From contig CAJTLE010000018.1 of NCBI GenBank assembly GCA_910577085.1, positions 1-31,979 of the forward strand: DNA of 31,979 bases, in the 5' to 3' direction. The stretch is from an uncultured Allobaculum sp. (GTDB taxonomy: Bacteria > Bacillota_I > Bacilli_A > Erysipelotrichales > Erysipelotrichaceae). Every line of letters starts with the position of its first letter. Within the stretch, counting starts at the first letter, position 1. Below the pieces are notes generated by a model. It saw only the letters and a program-made list of their open reading frames with translations. It had not been told where the DNA came from and did not search any database. Of the stretch, positions 15,489 to 23,612 are shown piece after piece. Position numbers and translations under genes: made by a program.

Positions 15489-15914
15489 TTATTTAAAATT
15501 CTTGCTGATTTTTTGAAGCAGTGACAGGAAGGTTTTCTGTTCTTCGTCTGTCAGCGGAGATAAAAGAAAGGCCTCGGTTCCTTTCATATTCTCATGAGTC
15601 TGGCTGCAGCATTCTTCACCCTCTGGAGTAATCTGAACCCACTTGATCCGGCGGTCAGAATCATCCCCGAACGTTTTGACCAGATCTTTTTGTTCGAGCC
15701 GATTGATAATGCCAACCGTCGTTGACTGGGCGACATGGAGTGCTTTTTCCAGTTCTTTTAAAGTGGCTTTGTGTTCAGGAAAATTTAAAAGTGTCAGAAG
15801 AGCGGATACCTGGGTAAAGGTCAGGCCCTGCTTGCGCATCGCATTATTGCCTCTTTTTTCCAGACCATCATGGATTTGTTTGAGCATCTGCCCGCACATC
15901 ACCTTTTCATCCAT
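15489..15914 (-). CDS. MarR-family transcriptional regulator
   Basis: 141 residues from ATG at 15914. The minus-strand AAAGGAG (15930-15924) is 9 bases before it but directly abuts an alternative ATG at 15923, so the shorter start is preferred. It is an all-alpha winged-helix repressor. The recognition helix region is TLKELEKALHVAQSTTVGII, followed by the wing DDSDRRIKWVQITPEG, the classic MarR DxRxxx/T wing. The promoter overlaps large palindromes, so it most likely represses itself and perhaps other genes. No transporter or enzyme gene is adjacent or divergent, so its wider target is unknown. Confidence 0.85.
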   Translation of the reverse strand: MDEKVMCGQMLKQIHDGLEKRGNNAMRKQGLTFTQVSALLTLLNFPEHKATLKELEKALHVAQSTTVGIINRLEQKDLVKTFGDDSDRRIKWVQITPEGEECCSQTHENMKGTEAFLLSPLTDEEQKTFLSLLQKISKNFK

Positions 15915-15937
15915 TCGATTCATCTCCTTTCGTCAGA

Positions 15938-15975
15938 ACTATAGCATGCTATTGAAATGAGATCAATAGCATGCT
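15938..15975 (-). promoter_or_regulatory. marR promoter overlapped by paired operator palindromes
   Basis: Minus-strand TTGATC (15966-15961), 17 bases, TATAGT (15943-15938). The 12-base arms AGCATGCTATTG (15943-15954) and CAATAGCATGCT (15964-15975) form a perfect inverted repeat, and each arm is itself centred on the palindrome AGCATGCT. The two sites cover the spacer/-10 and the -35, an arrangement expected for autorepression. Confidence 0.75.
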
Positions 15976-16020
15976 TTTAATATGAATCTCATGCTTTCGA
16001 TTCTTCGAAAGAACAAGCAA

Positions 16021-16053
16021 AGAAAAAGAAGATCCTGCAAAAGAGATCTTCTT
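16021..16053 (-). terminator. intrinsic terminator of folC
   Basis: On the minus strand AAGAAGATC / GATCTTCTT with a 10-base loop is followed by TTTCTTT. It separates folC from marR, which has its own promoter. Confidence 0.75.
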
Positions 16054-16089
16054 AAAGGTGTGGACTGTCCTGAAGCAATAGGGCAGCGC

Positions 16090-17367
16090 TTATTTCTTTT
16101 TATGACTGGGTTCGTTTTTGTCTTTCTGGTTTTCTACCGGCCGGTCCAGTTGAAAGTCAGGGTGAAGTGCAATCCACTTTTCGAGGACTGCCCCTGCAAA
16201 ATACAGGGAGCCGCAGATTAAAGCCGGCTCTTTGGCCTGCATCAGTTCCTTCATCAGAGCATCAAAGGGAATCACCGGACAGTTGTATTTGGCTGCCAGG
16301 CTTTCCAGATCAGCCAGACGATACGTATCAAAGTGAACCAGAACAATGTGGGCATGAAGATCCTGCAGCCGTTCGATCATTTCGCCGGCTTGTTTATCGG
16401 CAAGAACGGAAAAGTAGATCGTCTGTAAGGCGGAGTCTTGATTTTCGCCAGTACCATCCAGACCTTTTTCCAGCAAAGCAGATACGAGCGCATTGATTCC
16501 ATCGGGATTGTGCGCACCATCCAGCAGAATCATTGGATCTTTCTGTAAGAGCTGAAAGCGGCCGGGCCAGCTGAAGTGACTGGCTGCTTTTTTCAGATCA
16601 CTGGGGCTGAAACTCATGCCGGCCATCTGTAAAGTGGTCAGCGCACATAAGAAGTTTTCTTTCTGGTAAGCAGGCAGAGAGGCAGGCCAGAAGGAAGAGA
16701 AGTCATAGGTTTTCGGATCTGGAATCTGAACAAGCCAGGCATGTTCTTTCAGACAGGTATCCGCAAAGATTTTCAAACAGGCAGGATCTGTCTCAGCCGT
16801 GATGATAAACATATCCTGGTGGATAATGCCGGCTTTGGCTCTGGCGATGTCTTCTTTGGTTGGACCAAGGTAAGCCATGTGGTCCATGCCAATGCGGGTG
16901 ATGATGCCAAAGGGATAGGAAAGAATATTGGTGGCATCCTTGCCGCCGCCAAGTCCAGTTTCCATCAAAACCCAGTCAGGCCGACGGTTCTGGAAAGCGC
17001 GGGCGGCCATCCACAAATCCATTTCAAACATCGTCATCTGGCGCTGTTGAAATAAAGGCGCAAAGGAGTCATAAATTCCTTCCCATTCGTCCAGGGAAAT
17101 CGGCTTGCCGTTGAGGCGGATGCGTTCGTTATGGCTGATCAGATGCGGGGAAATAAAGGAGCCGGTGCTCAGTCCTTTCGTCTGTAACAAAGCTTCCAGC
17201 CATTGGATGACTGAGCCTTTGCCATTGGTTCCCGCAATGTGGATTGAGCGGAAAAAGCGGTGCGACTGGAAGTCTTTGTCGTACCAGTTGTGTAAAGTCA
17301 GCTGCGGATGATTATTCGATCGGCAGGACTCCATCTGAAGTATTTTCTGTTGTCGAGTGGTGGGCAT
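16090..17367 (-). CDS. folC: folylpolyglutamate synthase / dihydrofolate synthase
   Basis: 425 residues. Adds glutamate to dihydropteroate and/or folates using ATP, keeping folate in the cell. Mur-ligase fold: P-loop HIAGTNGKGS (~43-52), SFISPHLISHNERIRLNG (folate-binding/omega region), METGLGGGKDATN (~135-147) and LDGAHNPDG in the C-terminal domain. The usual N-terminal ~40 residues are shorter than in many FolC proteins. The start could be ATG 17367 (weak AGAGG) or ATG 17334 (no site); neither is strong. Divergent from ung 45 bases away. With the FolT-like importer 2 kb upstream it suggests dependence on salvaged folate; folate biosynthesis genes are not in the window. Confidence 0.9.
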   Translation of the reverse strand: MPTTRQQKILQMESCRSNNHPQLTLHNWYDKDFQSHRFFRSIHIAGTNGKGSVIQWLEALLQTKGLSTGSFISPHLISHNERIRLNGKPISLDEWEGIYDSFAPLFQQRQMTMFEMDLWMAARAFQNRRPDWVLMETGLGGGKDATNILSYPFGIITRIGMDHMAYLGPTKEDIARAKAGIIHQDMFIITAETDPACLKIFADTCLKEHAWLVQIPDPKTYDFSSFWPASLPAYQKENFLCALTTLQMAGMSFSPSDLKKAASHFSWPGRFQLLQKDPMILLDGAHNPDGINALVSALLEKGLDGTGENQDSALQTIYFSVLADKQAGEMIERLQDLHAHIVLVHFDTYRLADLESLAAKYNCPVIPFDALMKELMQAKEPALICGSLYFAGAVLEKWIALHPDFQLDRPVENQKDKNEPSHKKK

Positions 17368-17412
17368 GCCTCTATGATAAACCTGACTTGGAACGAAAAA
17401 ACAGGAAGGGAG

Positions 17413-18105
17413 ATGTATTTTTTAATCATGAACTGGGAAGAGTTTATTTCACAAGAATTTGATAAAGGTGTTCTGGGACCAATCCGGGACAAAGTAGGCG
17501 AGGCCTATGGGCACGGAACGGTTTATCCGGCTAAAGAGAATATCTTTAAGGCCCTGGAAATGACCCCGCTTGATCAGGTCAAAGTCGTGATCCTTGGTCA
17601 GGATCCGTACCACGGCCCCAACCAGGCGCAGGGCTATTCGTTTTCGGTGCCGGCCAATCAGAAGATTCCACCTTCACTGGTCAATATTTATAAGGAAATC
17701 TCACAGGAATATCAGACGCCGGTTAACCGCAGCGGGGATCTGTCGGATTGGGCTGAGCAGGGAGTACTGCTGCTCAATTCCATTCTGACCGTCGAACAGG
17801 GCAAGCCCATGTCGCATTCCGCATTTGGCTGGCAGAACTTTACCGATGACATCCTTCGGGAACTGGATAAACTGGATCAGCCAATTGTCTTTTTACTTTG
17901 GGGGGCGCAGGCACGCAATGCGGCCAGACTTTTACACAACCCCAATCATCTGGTTCTTGAAAGCCCGCATCCTTCTCCTTTATCAGCAAGCAAGGGCTTT
18001 TTTGGCAACAACCATTTTCGGATGGCTAACGATTTTTTGCAGGCGAAAGGCGTCACACCGATCAACTGGGCAGAAAAGAACTGGCCAGAAGCGAGTTCAA
18101 AATAA
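17413..18105 (+). CDS. ung: uracil-DNA glycosylase, family 1
   Basis: 230 residues from ATG 17413 (225 from ATG 17428). AGGA 6 bases before 17413 favours it, although the sequence MNWEEF from 17428 lines up with many homologues. Removes uracil from DNA at the start of base excision repair. Motifs: water-activating loop VVILGQDPYHG, PPSLVNI, GVLLLNSILTV, FLLWGAQA and the Leu-intercalation loop HPSPLSA followed by GFFG. Complete. Divergent from folC and 51 bases before the acidic protein gene, with which it may be co-transcribed since no terminator separates them. Confidence 0.95.
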   Translation: MYFLIMNWEEFISQEFDKGVLGPIRDKVGEAYGHGTVYPAKENIFKALEMTPLDQVKVVILGQDPYHGPNQAQGYSFSVPANQKIPPSLVNIYKEISQEYQTPVNRSGDLSDWAEQGVLLLNSILTVEQGKPMSHSAFGWQNFTDDILRELDKLDQPIVFLLWGAQARNAARLLHNPNHLVLESPHPSPLSASKGFFGNNHFRMANDFLQAKGVTPINWAEKNWPEASSK

Positions 18106-18156
18106 CGAATTTGAGTACTTCTGGTTAAAATAGAAAGGACGTCAGGAGGATTGAGT

Positions 18157-18567
18157 ATGCACAGAACCGAGAATGATACAGCCATTGTCATCTGTCAGGA
18201 AGATGGAACGACGCTGGACTTAGATGAATTCTTGCTCGAGCACGGCGTAGAACAGACAATGGAACTGTTAGGTATTCAGGGCAATGCCGCACTTGAAGAA
18301 ACCCTGACCCGCTACCTGGAAGTAATCCACGAAGTGATGAAAACCGAAACCAGACTTTTAGCCTGTGAACGGGAAGTTGAAGAGGAGATTGCCAGACTTT
18401 CCGAAGAACAGTTTGAAGAGCTGCTTTCCTCACTCGATCATGAAGTCCAGGATGAAGTGGGCGATGAACTGACCGAGATCTTTCACCAGAGCCATCCCGA
18501 TGAAGATGCTTTTGAAGATCCGCTCGAAGGCATTGATGAAACCGGTGAATTCCATCTGCTTCACTAA
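18157..18567 (+). CDS. acidic protein of unknown function
   Basis: 136 residues. ATG 18157 is 7 bases after AGGAGG (18144-18149), a strong site. I do not recognise the family. It is very rich in Glu/Asp, with almost no aromatic residues and a helix-prone central part (~40-110, repeated EExxxL patterns such as REVEEEIARLSEEQFEELLS) that could be coiled coil. No signal peptide or membrane segment. It follows ung by 51 bases without a terminator, so it may ride on the ung transcript. Possibly a small cytosolic adaptor; no function is implied. Confidence 0.7.
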   Translation: MHRTENDTAIVICQEDGTTLDLDEFLLEHGVEQTMELLGIQGNAALEETLTRYLEVIHEVMKTETRLLACEREVEEEIARLSEEQFEELLSSLDHEVQDEVGDELTEIFHQSHPDEDAFEDPLEGIDETGEFHLLH

Positions 18568-18671
18568 AGCCCATGGTTTGTTCGCATGTGCAGCTTCGGT
18601 CAATTATTTTTTGAGACCTTGCTTCACATTTCATAGATGATCAATTTTATATTTCATGAATGGTCAATTTC

Positions 18672-18708
18672 ACAGATGACAAAATTCAGCATCTGTTTTG
18701 TCATCTGT
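18672..18708. repeat. perfect 13-base inverted repeat in the gap after the acidic protein gene
   Basis: ACAGATGACAAAA (18672-18684) and its exact complement TTTTGTCATCTGT (18696-18708), 11-base loop, no T run after it. Just before it are related units ATTTCATAGATGATCAATTT (18628) and ATTTCATGAATGGTCAATTT (18651). The rest of 18568-18830 has no gene. Confidence 0.6.
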
Positions 18709-18744
18709 AACGTTCAGCGATTCCCTTTCAATCAGACCAAAAGA

Positions 18745-18779
18745 AAAATTCGTCAGCGACAAGGCTGGCGAATTTTTTT
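18745..18779. terminator. bidirectional terminator between the acidic gene and uvrB
   Basis: AAATTCGTCAGC / GCTGGCGAATTT around GACAAG, with seven T on the plus side and an A-run (T on the minus strand) on the other, so it can stop both converging transcripts. Confidence 0.8.
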
Positions 18780-18830
18780 GTTTCAGAAAATGGATAATTC
18801 AGATTGTTTTGATTGTTAAGCACTCAAAAC

Positions 18831-20807
18831 TCAGCTGAGACCCTTGAGCTCCATGACCATATCGCGCAGTTCAGCTGCCCGTTCAAAGTCAAGATCGGCT
18901 GCAGCCTGACGCATTTCGGTTTCGAGTTCCTCAATATATTTAGCGGTGTCTTTCTTGTTGAGTTTCTGTTTCTTTTTCAGATAGCGGGCCGTCATTTCCT
19001 TGGTTTCCTTGGAATGAACGACTTCACGGATTGGTTTGATGATGGTCTTTGGTACGATGCCGTGCTTTTCGTTATATTCCATCTGGATCTTACGACGACG
19101 GGCCGTTTCATCAATGGCATACTGCATGGATTCGGTAATCGAATCTCCATACATGATAACCTTGCCATCCGCATTACGGGCGGCACGGCCAATGATCTGA
19201 ACCAGCGACCGTTTGGAACGTAAGAAGCCTTCCTTATCGGCATCGAGAATGGTGATCAGGGAAACTTCCGGAATATCCAGACCTTCACGCAGCAGGTTGA
19301 TGCCGACCAGAACATCATATTTGCCTTTACGCAGATCCTGAATGATTTCGGTTCGTTCAATGGTTTTGACTTCATGGTGCAGCCAGGCGACTTTGATATC
19401 CAGATTCTTGAGATATTCAGTCAAGTCTTCAGCCATACGCACAGTTAAAGTTGTAACCAGAGTTCGTTCATTGCGGGCAATGCGCTCCTTGATCTCTTCA
19501 ACCAGATCATCAATCTGTCCCTGAGTTGGACGGACTTCCACAATTGGATCCAGCAGACCGGTTGGACGAATGATCTGTTCAACCACTTCACCACCAGTCT
19601 GATCCAGTTCATAGTCGCCAGGGGTAGCGGAGACGTAGATGGACTGCGGGGCTTTTTCTTCAAATTCACTGAAGGTCAGCGGCCGGTTGTCCAGGGCAGA
19701 GGGTAGACGGAAGCCATAATCGACCAGCGTCTGTTTACGGGCGCGGTCCCCGTTGAACATACCGCGGATCTGCGGCAGGGAAACGTGGGATTCATCGACG
19801 ATCATTAAGAAATCATCAGGGAAGTAATCAAACAGGGTATATGGGGTTTCGCCAGGTTTACGGCCATCAATATGACGGGAGTAGTTTTCAATACCCGGGC
19901 AGACACCCAGCTCGCGCAAGGCTTCGACATCATAGGTGCAGCGCTGAACAAGTCGTTCTTTTTCGAGCGGTTTGCCCATCTCATCGAAGTATTCGGCTCT
20001 TTCTTTCAGCTCGGCTTCAATGGAATCGGCGGCTTTGTGAATGATATCCATGCTGGTGGCATACCCGCTGGCTGGATACAGGTTGTACAGGTTGTAAGCC
20101 TGGATCAGTTTGCCGGTTAACGGCTCCACTTCACAGATCCGCTCAATTTCATCACCGAACATTTCAATGCGGATGATAAAACTGTCGGTATGACCTGGCG
20201 CAATTTCAATCGTATCCCCGCGAACCCGGAATGTGCCGCGGCTTTGTTCAATGTCGTTGCGTTTGTATTGCTGGTTAACGAGGATTTTTAAAAGATCTTC
20301 GCGCTCAATGATATCGCCCACACGGATAGTATCGATCATGTCCCGATACTGATCCGGGTTGGAGGCACCATAAATGCAGGCAACGGAAGCAACGATAATC
20401 GTATCGCGCCGGTGCAGAACAGAGTTGACTGCGGCCATGCGCAGCATGTCGAGTTCGGCATTGGTCTTGGTGTTTTTATCGATATACGTATCGGTTTTTG
20501 GCATGTAGGCTTCAGGCTGATAGTAGTCGAAGTAGGAAACAAAATATTCAACGCGGTTATGCGGGAAAAACTCTTTCAGTTCCGAATAGAGCTGACTGGC
20601 CAAGGTTTTGTTATGGGCGAAAACCAGAGTTGGTTTATTGACCTGCGCGATGACATTGGACATCGTGTAGGTTTTTCCGGTACCGGTTGCCCCTAACAGA
20701 ACCTGATGCTTTTTGCCTTCCTTGATCCCCTCGACCAGTTCTCGAATGGCTTCAGGCTGATCACCGGCAGGTGGATAAGGAGAGACAAGCTCAAATTTTT
20801 CATCCAT
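18831..20807 (-). CDS. uvrB: UvrABC system protein B
   Basis: 658 residues, full length. Helicase-like damage-verification subunit of nucleotide excision repair. Walker A GATGTGKT (~39-46), beta-hairpin region YFDYYQPEAYMPKTDTYI that clamps DNA, DEAH-like VDESHVSLPQIRGM, helicase motif region LLREGLDIPEVSL and QIIGRAARN, and a C-terminal UVR domain (ELETEMRQAAADLDFERAAE) that contacts UvrC/UvrA. Start ATG 20807 lies 10 bases after AAAGGAG on the minus strand. uvrA, which often follows uvrB in Firmicutes, is not adjacent: the next gene downstream belongs to another locus and points the other way. Confidence 0.97.
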   Translation of the reverse strand: MDEKFELVSPYPPAGDQPEAIRELVEGIKEGKKHQVLLGATGTGKTYTMSNVIAQVNKPTLVFAHNKTLASQLYSELKEFFPHNRVEYFVSYFDYYQPEAYMPKTDTYIDKNTKTNAELDMLRMAAVNSVLHRRDTIIVASVACIYGASNPDQYRDMIDTIRVGDIIEREDLLKILVNQQYKRNDIEQSRGTFRVRGDTIEIAPGHTDSFIIRIEMFGDEIERICEVEPLTGKLIQAYNLYNLYPASGYATSMDIIHKAADSIEAELKERAEYFDEMGKPLEKERLVQRCTYDVEALRELGVCPGIENYSRHIDGRKPGETPYTLFDYFPDDFLMIVDESHVSLPQIRGMFNGDRARKQTLVDYGFRLPSALDNRPLTFSEFEEKAPQSIYVSATPGDYELDQTGGEVVEQIIRPTGLLDPIVEVRPTQGQIDDLVEEIKERIARNERTLVTTLTVRMAEDLTEYLKNLDIKVAWLHHEVKTIERTEIIQDLRKGKYDVLVGINLLREGLDIPEVSLITILDADKEGFLRSKRSLVQIIGRAARNADGKVIMYGDSITESMQYAIDETARRRKIQMEYNEKHGIVPKTIIKPIREVVHSKETKEMTARYLKKKQKLNKKDTAKYIEELETEMRQAAADLDFERAAELRDMVMELKGLS

Positions 20808-20825
20808 GGCGAGGATACTCCTTTC

Positions 20826-20869
20826 TTGACGAACGTTATTTTGACAGACGTTAACGATCCAAACAGAAT
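20826..20869. promoter_or_regulatory. direct repeat and ispG promoter in the uvrB-ispG divergent gap
   Basis: TTGACGAACGTTA (20826) and TTGACAGACGTTA (20841) are direct repeats 15 bases apart. The second TTGACA is also a consensus -35, followed after 17 bases by CAGAAT (20864-20869), a plausible plus-strand promoter for ispG giving a long leader. No SOS box of the GAAC-N4-GTTC type was found for uvrB. An inverted pair ACAGAATCTG (20863) / CAGATTCTGT (20981) flanks the leader. Confidence 0.5.
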
Positions 20870-21042
20870 CTGCTCAGACAGTTTATACTCATTCTATCAG
20901 GGGCTTGGCAGAATCATGCCTGCAACAGCCGGCCATGTGGTTTCCATGATCTGGAATACGGATGACTGGCATGCTGAGGACAGATTCTGTTCAGACCCTG
21001 AAAGGATTGTAAATATAAAGTAAACATAAAAGGAAACAGAAA

Positions 21043-22092
21043 ATGAAACGAACAGAAACACGAAGTGTCAAAGTCGGCAATCTGGAAATCGGCGGAAACA
21101 ACCATGTCGTTGTTCAGTCCATGTGTTCCATCAAGACTGCAAAAGTTGACGAAGTGGTCCGCCAGATTCTGGAACTTGAAGGCCAGGGGTGCGAACTGAT
21201 CCGTGTATCGGTCATGGACTTTGAGGATGCCAAAGCCATCACGGCAATTAAAGAGCAGATTCATATTCCACTGGTTGCCGATATCCATTTTGACTATAAA
21301 CTGGCCCTGGCTGCGATTGAAGCCGGAGCCGATAAAATCCGCCTGAATCCAGGCAACATTGGTCCAAGGGAAAATGTGGAAGCAGTTGTGAAAGCCTGCA
21401 AGGAGCATCACATTCCAATCCGGATTGGCATCAACTCAGGATCCCTGGAAAAGGATATCCATGAAAAGTATGGAAAGCCAACCGCTGAGGGCATGATTGA
21501 ATCGGCCAAACGCCATGTAGCGATTCTGGAAGATCTTGACTTCCATGATCTCGTCCTCTCGTTTAAATCGAGTGATCCATTACTTTGCCTGGATGTCTAT
21601 CGCAAGGCCAGTGAAGAATTCGACTATCCGCTCCACCTTGGGGTGACCGAAGCGGGAACCGTCATGACATCGGCCGTAAAATCCACGCTTGCTTTAGGAC
21701 CGCTTCTTTTAGAGGGCATTGGCAATACGATCCGCATTTCGGTTAATGGCGATGCCGATCTTGAAATCCCGATTGTCCGCGAACTGCTAAAAGACTGCCG
21801 TCTGATTGATGATGTGCCCAACCTGATCGCCTGCCCAAGCTGCGGCCGGACGGCGTGGGATATGAAGCCGGTTGTAGATGAGATGGAAAAATGGCTGCAG
21901 AGTATTCACAAACCGGTGACGGTTGCCATTATGGGCTGTGCAGTCAATGGGCCGGGTGAGGCTAAGCATGCGGATATCGCGATTGCCGGCGGACGCAACG
22001 AAGGTCTGCTGATCAAAAAGGGTGTTGTGGTCGAAAAACTGCCGCAGGAAAAGATGGTTGAACGGCTCAAGGAAGAAGTTTTGAAATTTTAG
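21043..22092 (+). CDS. ispG: 4-hydroxy-3-methylbut-2-enyl-diphosphate synthase (GcpE)
   Basis: 349 residues, the bacterial short form. Iron-sulphur enzyme of the MEP isoprenoid pathway, converting methylerythritol cyclodiphosphate to HMBPP. TIM-barrel part: VADIHFDYKLAL, KIRLNPGNIG, RIGINSGSLE and HLGVTEAG. Cluster ligands: Cys264 and Cys267 in ACPSCGRT, Cys299 in MGCAVNGPGE and Glu306. AAAGGAAACAGAAA precedes the start. The divergent neighbour is uvrB and pta follows after a 199-base gap with its own promoter, so ispG is probably a single transcription unit. No terminator is visible after it. Confidence 0.97.
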   Translation: MKRTETRSVKVGNLEIGGNNHVVVQSMCSIKTAKVDEVVRQILELEGQGCELIRVSVMDFEDAKAITAIKEQIHIPLVADIHFDYKLALAAIEAGADKIRLNPGNIGPRENVEAVVKACKEHHIPIRIGINSGSLEKDIHEKYGKPTAEGMIESAKRHVAILEDLDFHDLVLSFKSSDPLLCLDVYRKASEEFDYPLHLGVTEAGTVMTSAVKSTLALGPLLLEGIGNTIRISVNGDADLEIPIVRELLKDCRLIDDVPNLIACPSCGRTAWDMKPVVDEMEKWLQSIHKPVTVAIMGCAVNGPGEAKHADIAIAGGRNEGLLIKKGVVVEKLPQEKMVERLKEEVLKF

Positions 22093-22228
22093 TCACAGGT
22101 TTGTAATTCATGTCCCATCCTATGCAAAAACAGGTTAAAATTGATATCAGAGGGCGATTTCTGATCAAAAAAAGAAAAATTACCATAACTAAAAGGGAAA
22201 TGACAACTTGTGAAGAAATTGACCAATT

Positions 22229-22256
22229 TTGCAAAGTGACAGCCGCGTGTTATATT
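22229..22256 (+). promoter_or_regulatory. probable pta promoter
   Basis: TTGCAA (22229-22234), 16 bases, TATATT (22251-22256), 35 bases before the pta start codon. Confidence 0.55.
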
Positions 22257-22291
22257 TAGAAACGAGGCAATTGCCTGAAGAGGAAAAAATC

Positions 22292-23287
22292 ATGATCATC
22301 TCAAAATTAGCAAAAATGATTGAGGGTAAAGATACCCGAATCGTATTTACCGAAGGCTGGGATCCACGTGTTATGGGTGCAGCCGTTCGTCTGAAAGAAG
22401 ACAACTTACTTAAACCTGTTCTGCTTGGCGAACATGACGAAGTCAATAAATGTGCAGCTGACAATGGCTTTAATATTGAAGGTATCGAAGTCATCGCTCC
22501 ATCTGAATTCCCAGTAGAAGAAAAAGAAAAAATGGTTACCCGCATGATCGAACTGCGTCGTGGTAAACTCGATCACGATGCAGCAAGTGCACTGTTAGAG
22601 CATACAAACTACTTTGGAACAATGCTCGTTGAAATGGGCTACGCTGATGGATTACTCGGTGGTGCCACTTACTCCACTGCTGATACTGTACGTCCTGCTC
22701 TGCAGCTGGTAAAAACTGCTCCAGGTCAGTCCATCGTATCTTCCACATTTATCCTGGTTAAAGGAGCTGAACAGTTATTCATGGCTGACTGTGCAATCAA
22801 CCGCGATCCAAACCCAGATGAACTGGTAGAAATCGCAATCCAGACTGCTGAAACAGCTAAAAAATTCGGCGTTGAACCAAAAGTTGCAATGCTGTCCTAC
22901 TCTTCTTTCGGATCCGCAACTGGTCATTGCGTAGCAAAAATGGAAGAAGCTACAACTCGTTTAAAACGTATGCCAATCGGCTTTGATGTTGATGGTGAAA
23001 TGCAGTTCGACTGCGCTGTTTCTCCAGAAGTAGCTAAATTAAAAGCACCAGATTCCAAAGTTGCTGGCCAGGCCAACACTTTCATCTTCCCGAACCTGTC
23101 TTCCGGTAACATCGGTTACAAGATTGCAGCTCGTCTTGGCGGATGGGAAGCTTTAGGACCAATCCTTCAGGGTCTGAATGCTCCAATCAACGACTTAAGC
23201 CGTGGTGCCAACGAAGAAGAAATCTACAAAATGGCAATCGTTACTGCAGCTCAGAAAGTTTCTAAGACTGAACCACTGCCATTCTAA
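22292..23287 (+). CDS. pta: phosphate acetyltransferase
   Basis: 331 residues, the short single-domain form. Converts acetyl-CoA and phosphate to acetyl phosphate, feeding ATP production by acetate kinase (not in window). Start ATG 22292 follows GAAGAGGAAAAAATC; an earlier in-frame start at 22229 falls in the promoter. Family motifs: DGLLGGATYSTADTVRPAL (~130-148), SSTFILVK, AMLSYSSFGSA and QANTFIFPNLSSGNIGYK near the C-terminus. Codons are skewed to A/T-ending triplets (CCA, GTT, GCT) much more than in ung or folC, a sign of high expression. Own promoter and terminator. Confidence 0.96.
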   Translation: MIISKLAKMIEGKDTRIVFTEGWDPRVMGAAVRLKEDNLLKPVLLGEHDEVNKCAADNGFNIEGIEVIAPSEFPVEEKEKMVTRMIELRRGKLDHDAASALLEHTNYFGTMLVEMGYADGLLGGATYSTADTVRPALQLVKTAPGQSIVSSTFILVKGAEQLFMADCAINRDPNPDELVEIAIQTAETAKKFGVEPKVAMLSYSSFGSATGHCVAKMEEATTRLKRMPIGFDVDGEMQFDCAVSPEVAKLKAPDSKVAGQANTFIFPNLSSGNIGYKIAARLGGWEALGPILQGLNAPINDLSRGANEEEIYKMAIVTAAQKVSKTEPLPF

Positions 23288-23360
23288 ACTCCTCTAAGGC
23301 CAAAACATGACTGGATCAATCAGAGGAAACTTTGATTTGATCTGATTAAGATCGCATTGA

Positions 23361-23384
23361 AACCACCTTCGGGTGGTTTTTTTT
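23361..23384 (+). terminator. intrinsic terminator of pta
   Basis: AACCACC-TTCG-GGTGGTT with an ultra-stable UUCG tetraloop and a run of T. Confidence 0.95.
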
Positions 23385-23612
23385 GTGCTCTTTTTTGAAT
23401 CTTCAACTCCTGGTTATCTGGCAGGAGCAAAGACAAAAGAAGGCACGAGAACAGAAAAGGCAGAAGTATACCCAAATACAAACAGACATGAACCCGGACA
23501 AATAACGGGGGGCCACAAATAAAAGCAGACAGGACAACAGACAAAAGCCGCGCAGCCAACTCGATTGGACAGCAGGCAAGAAAACCGAATGCAAACTGCT
23601 ATACTTAAACGT

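Noticed and set aside
18568..18760. CRISPR-like repeats
   Set aside because: The related units are diverged, irregularly spaced and lack spacers; there are no cas genes in the window.
20808..20900. SOS (LexA) box upstream of uvrB
   Set aside because: The nearest sequences (GAACGTTATTTT) lack the second half GTTC at the right spacing.
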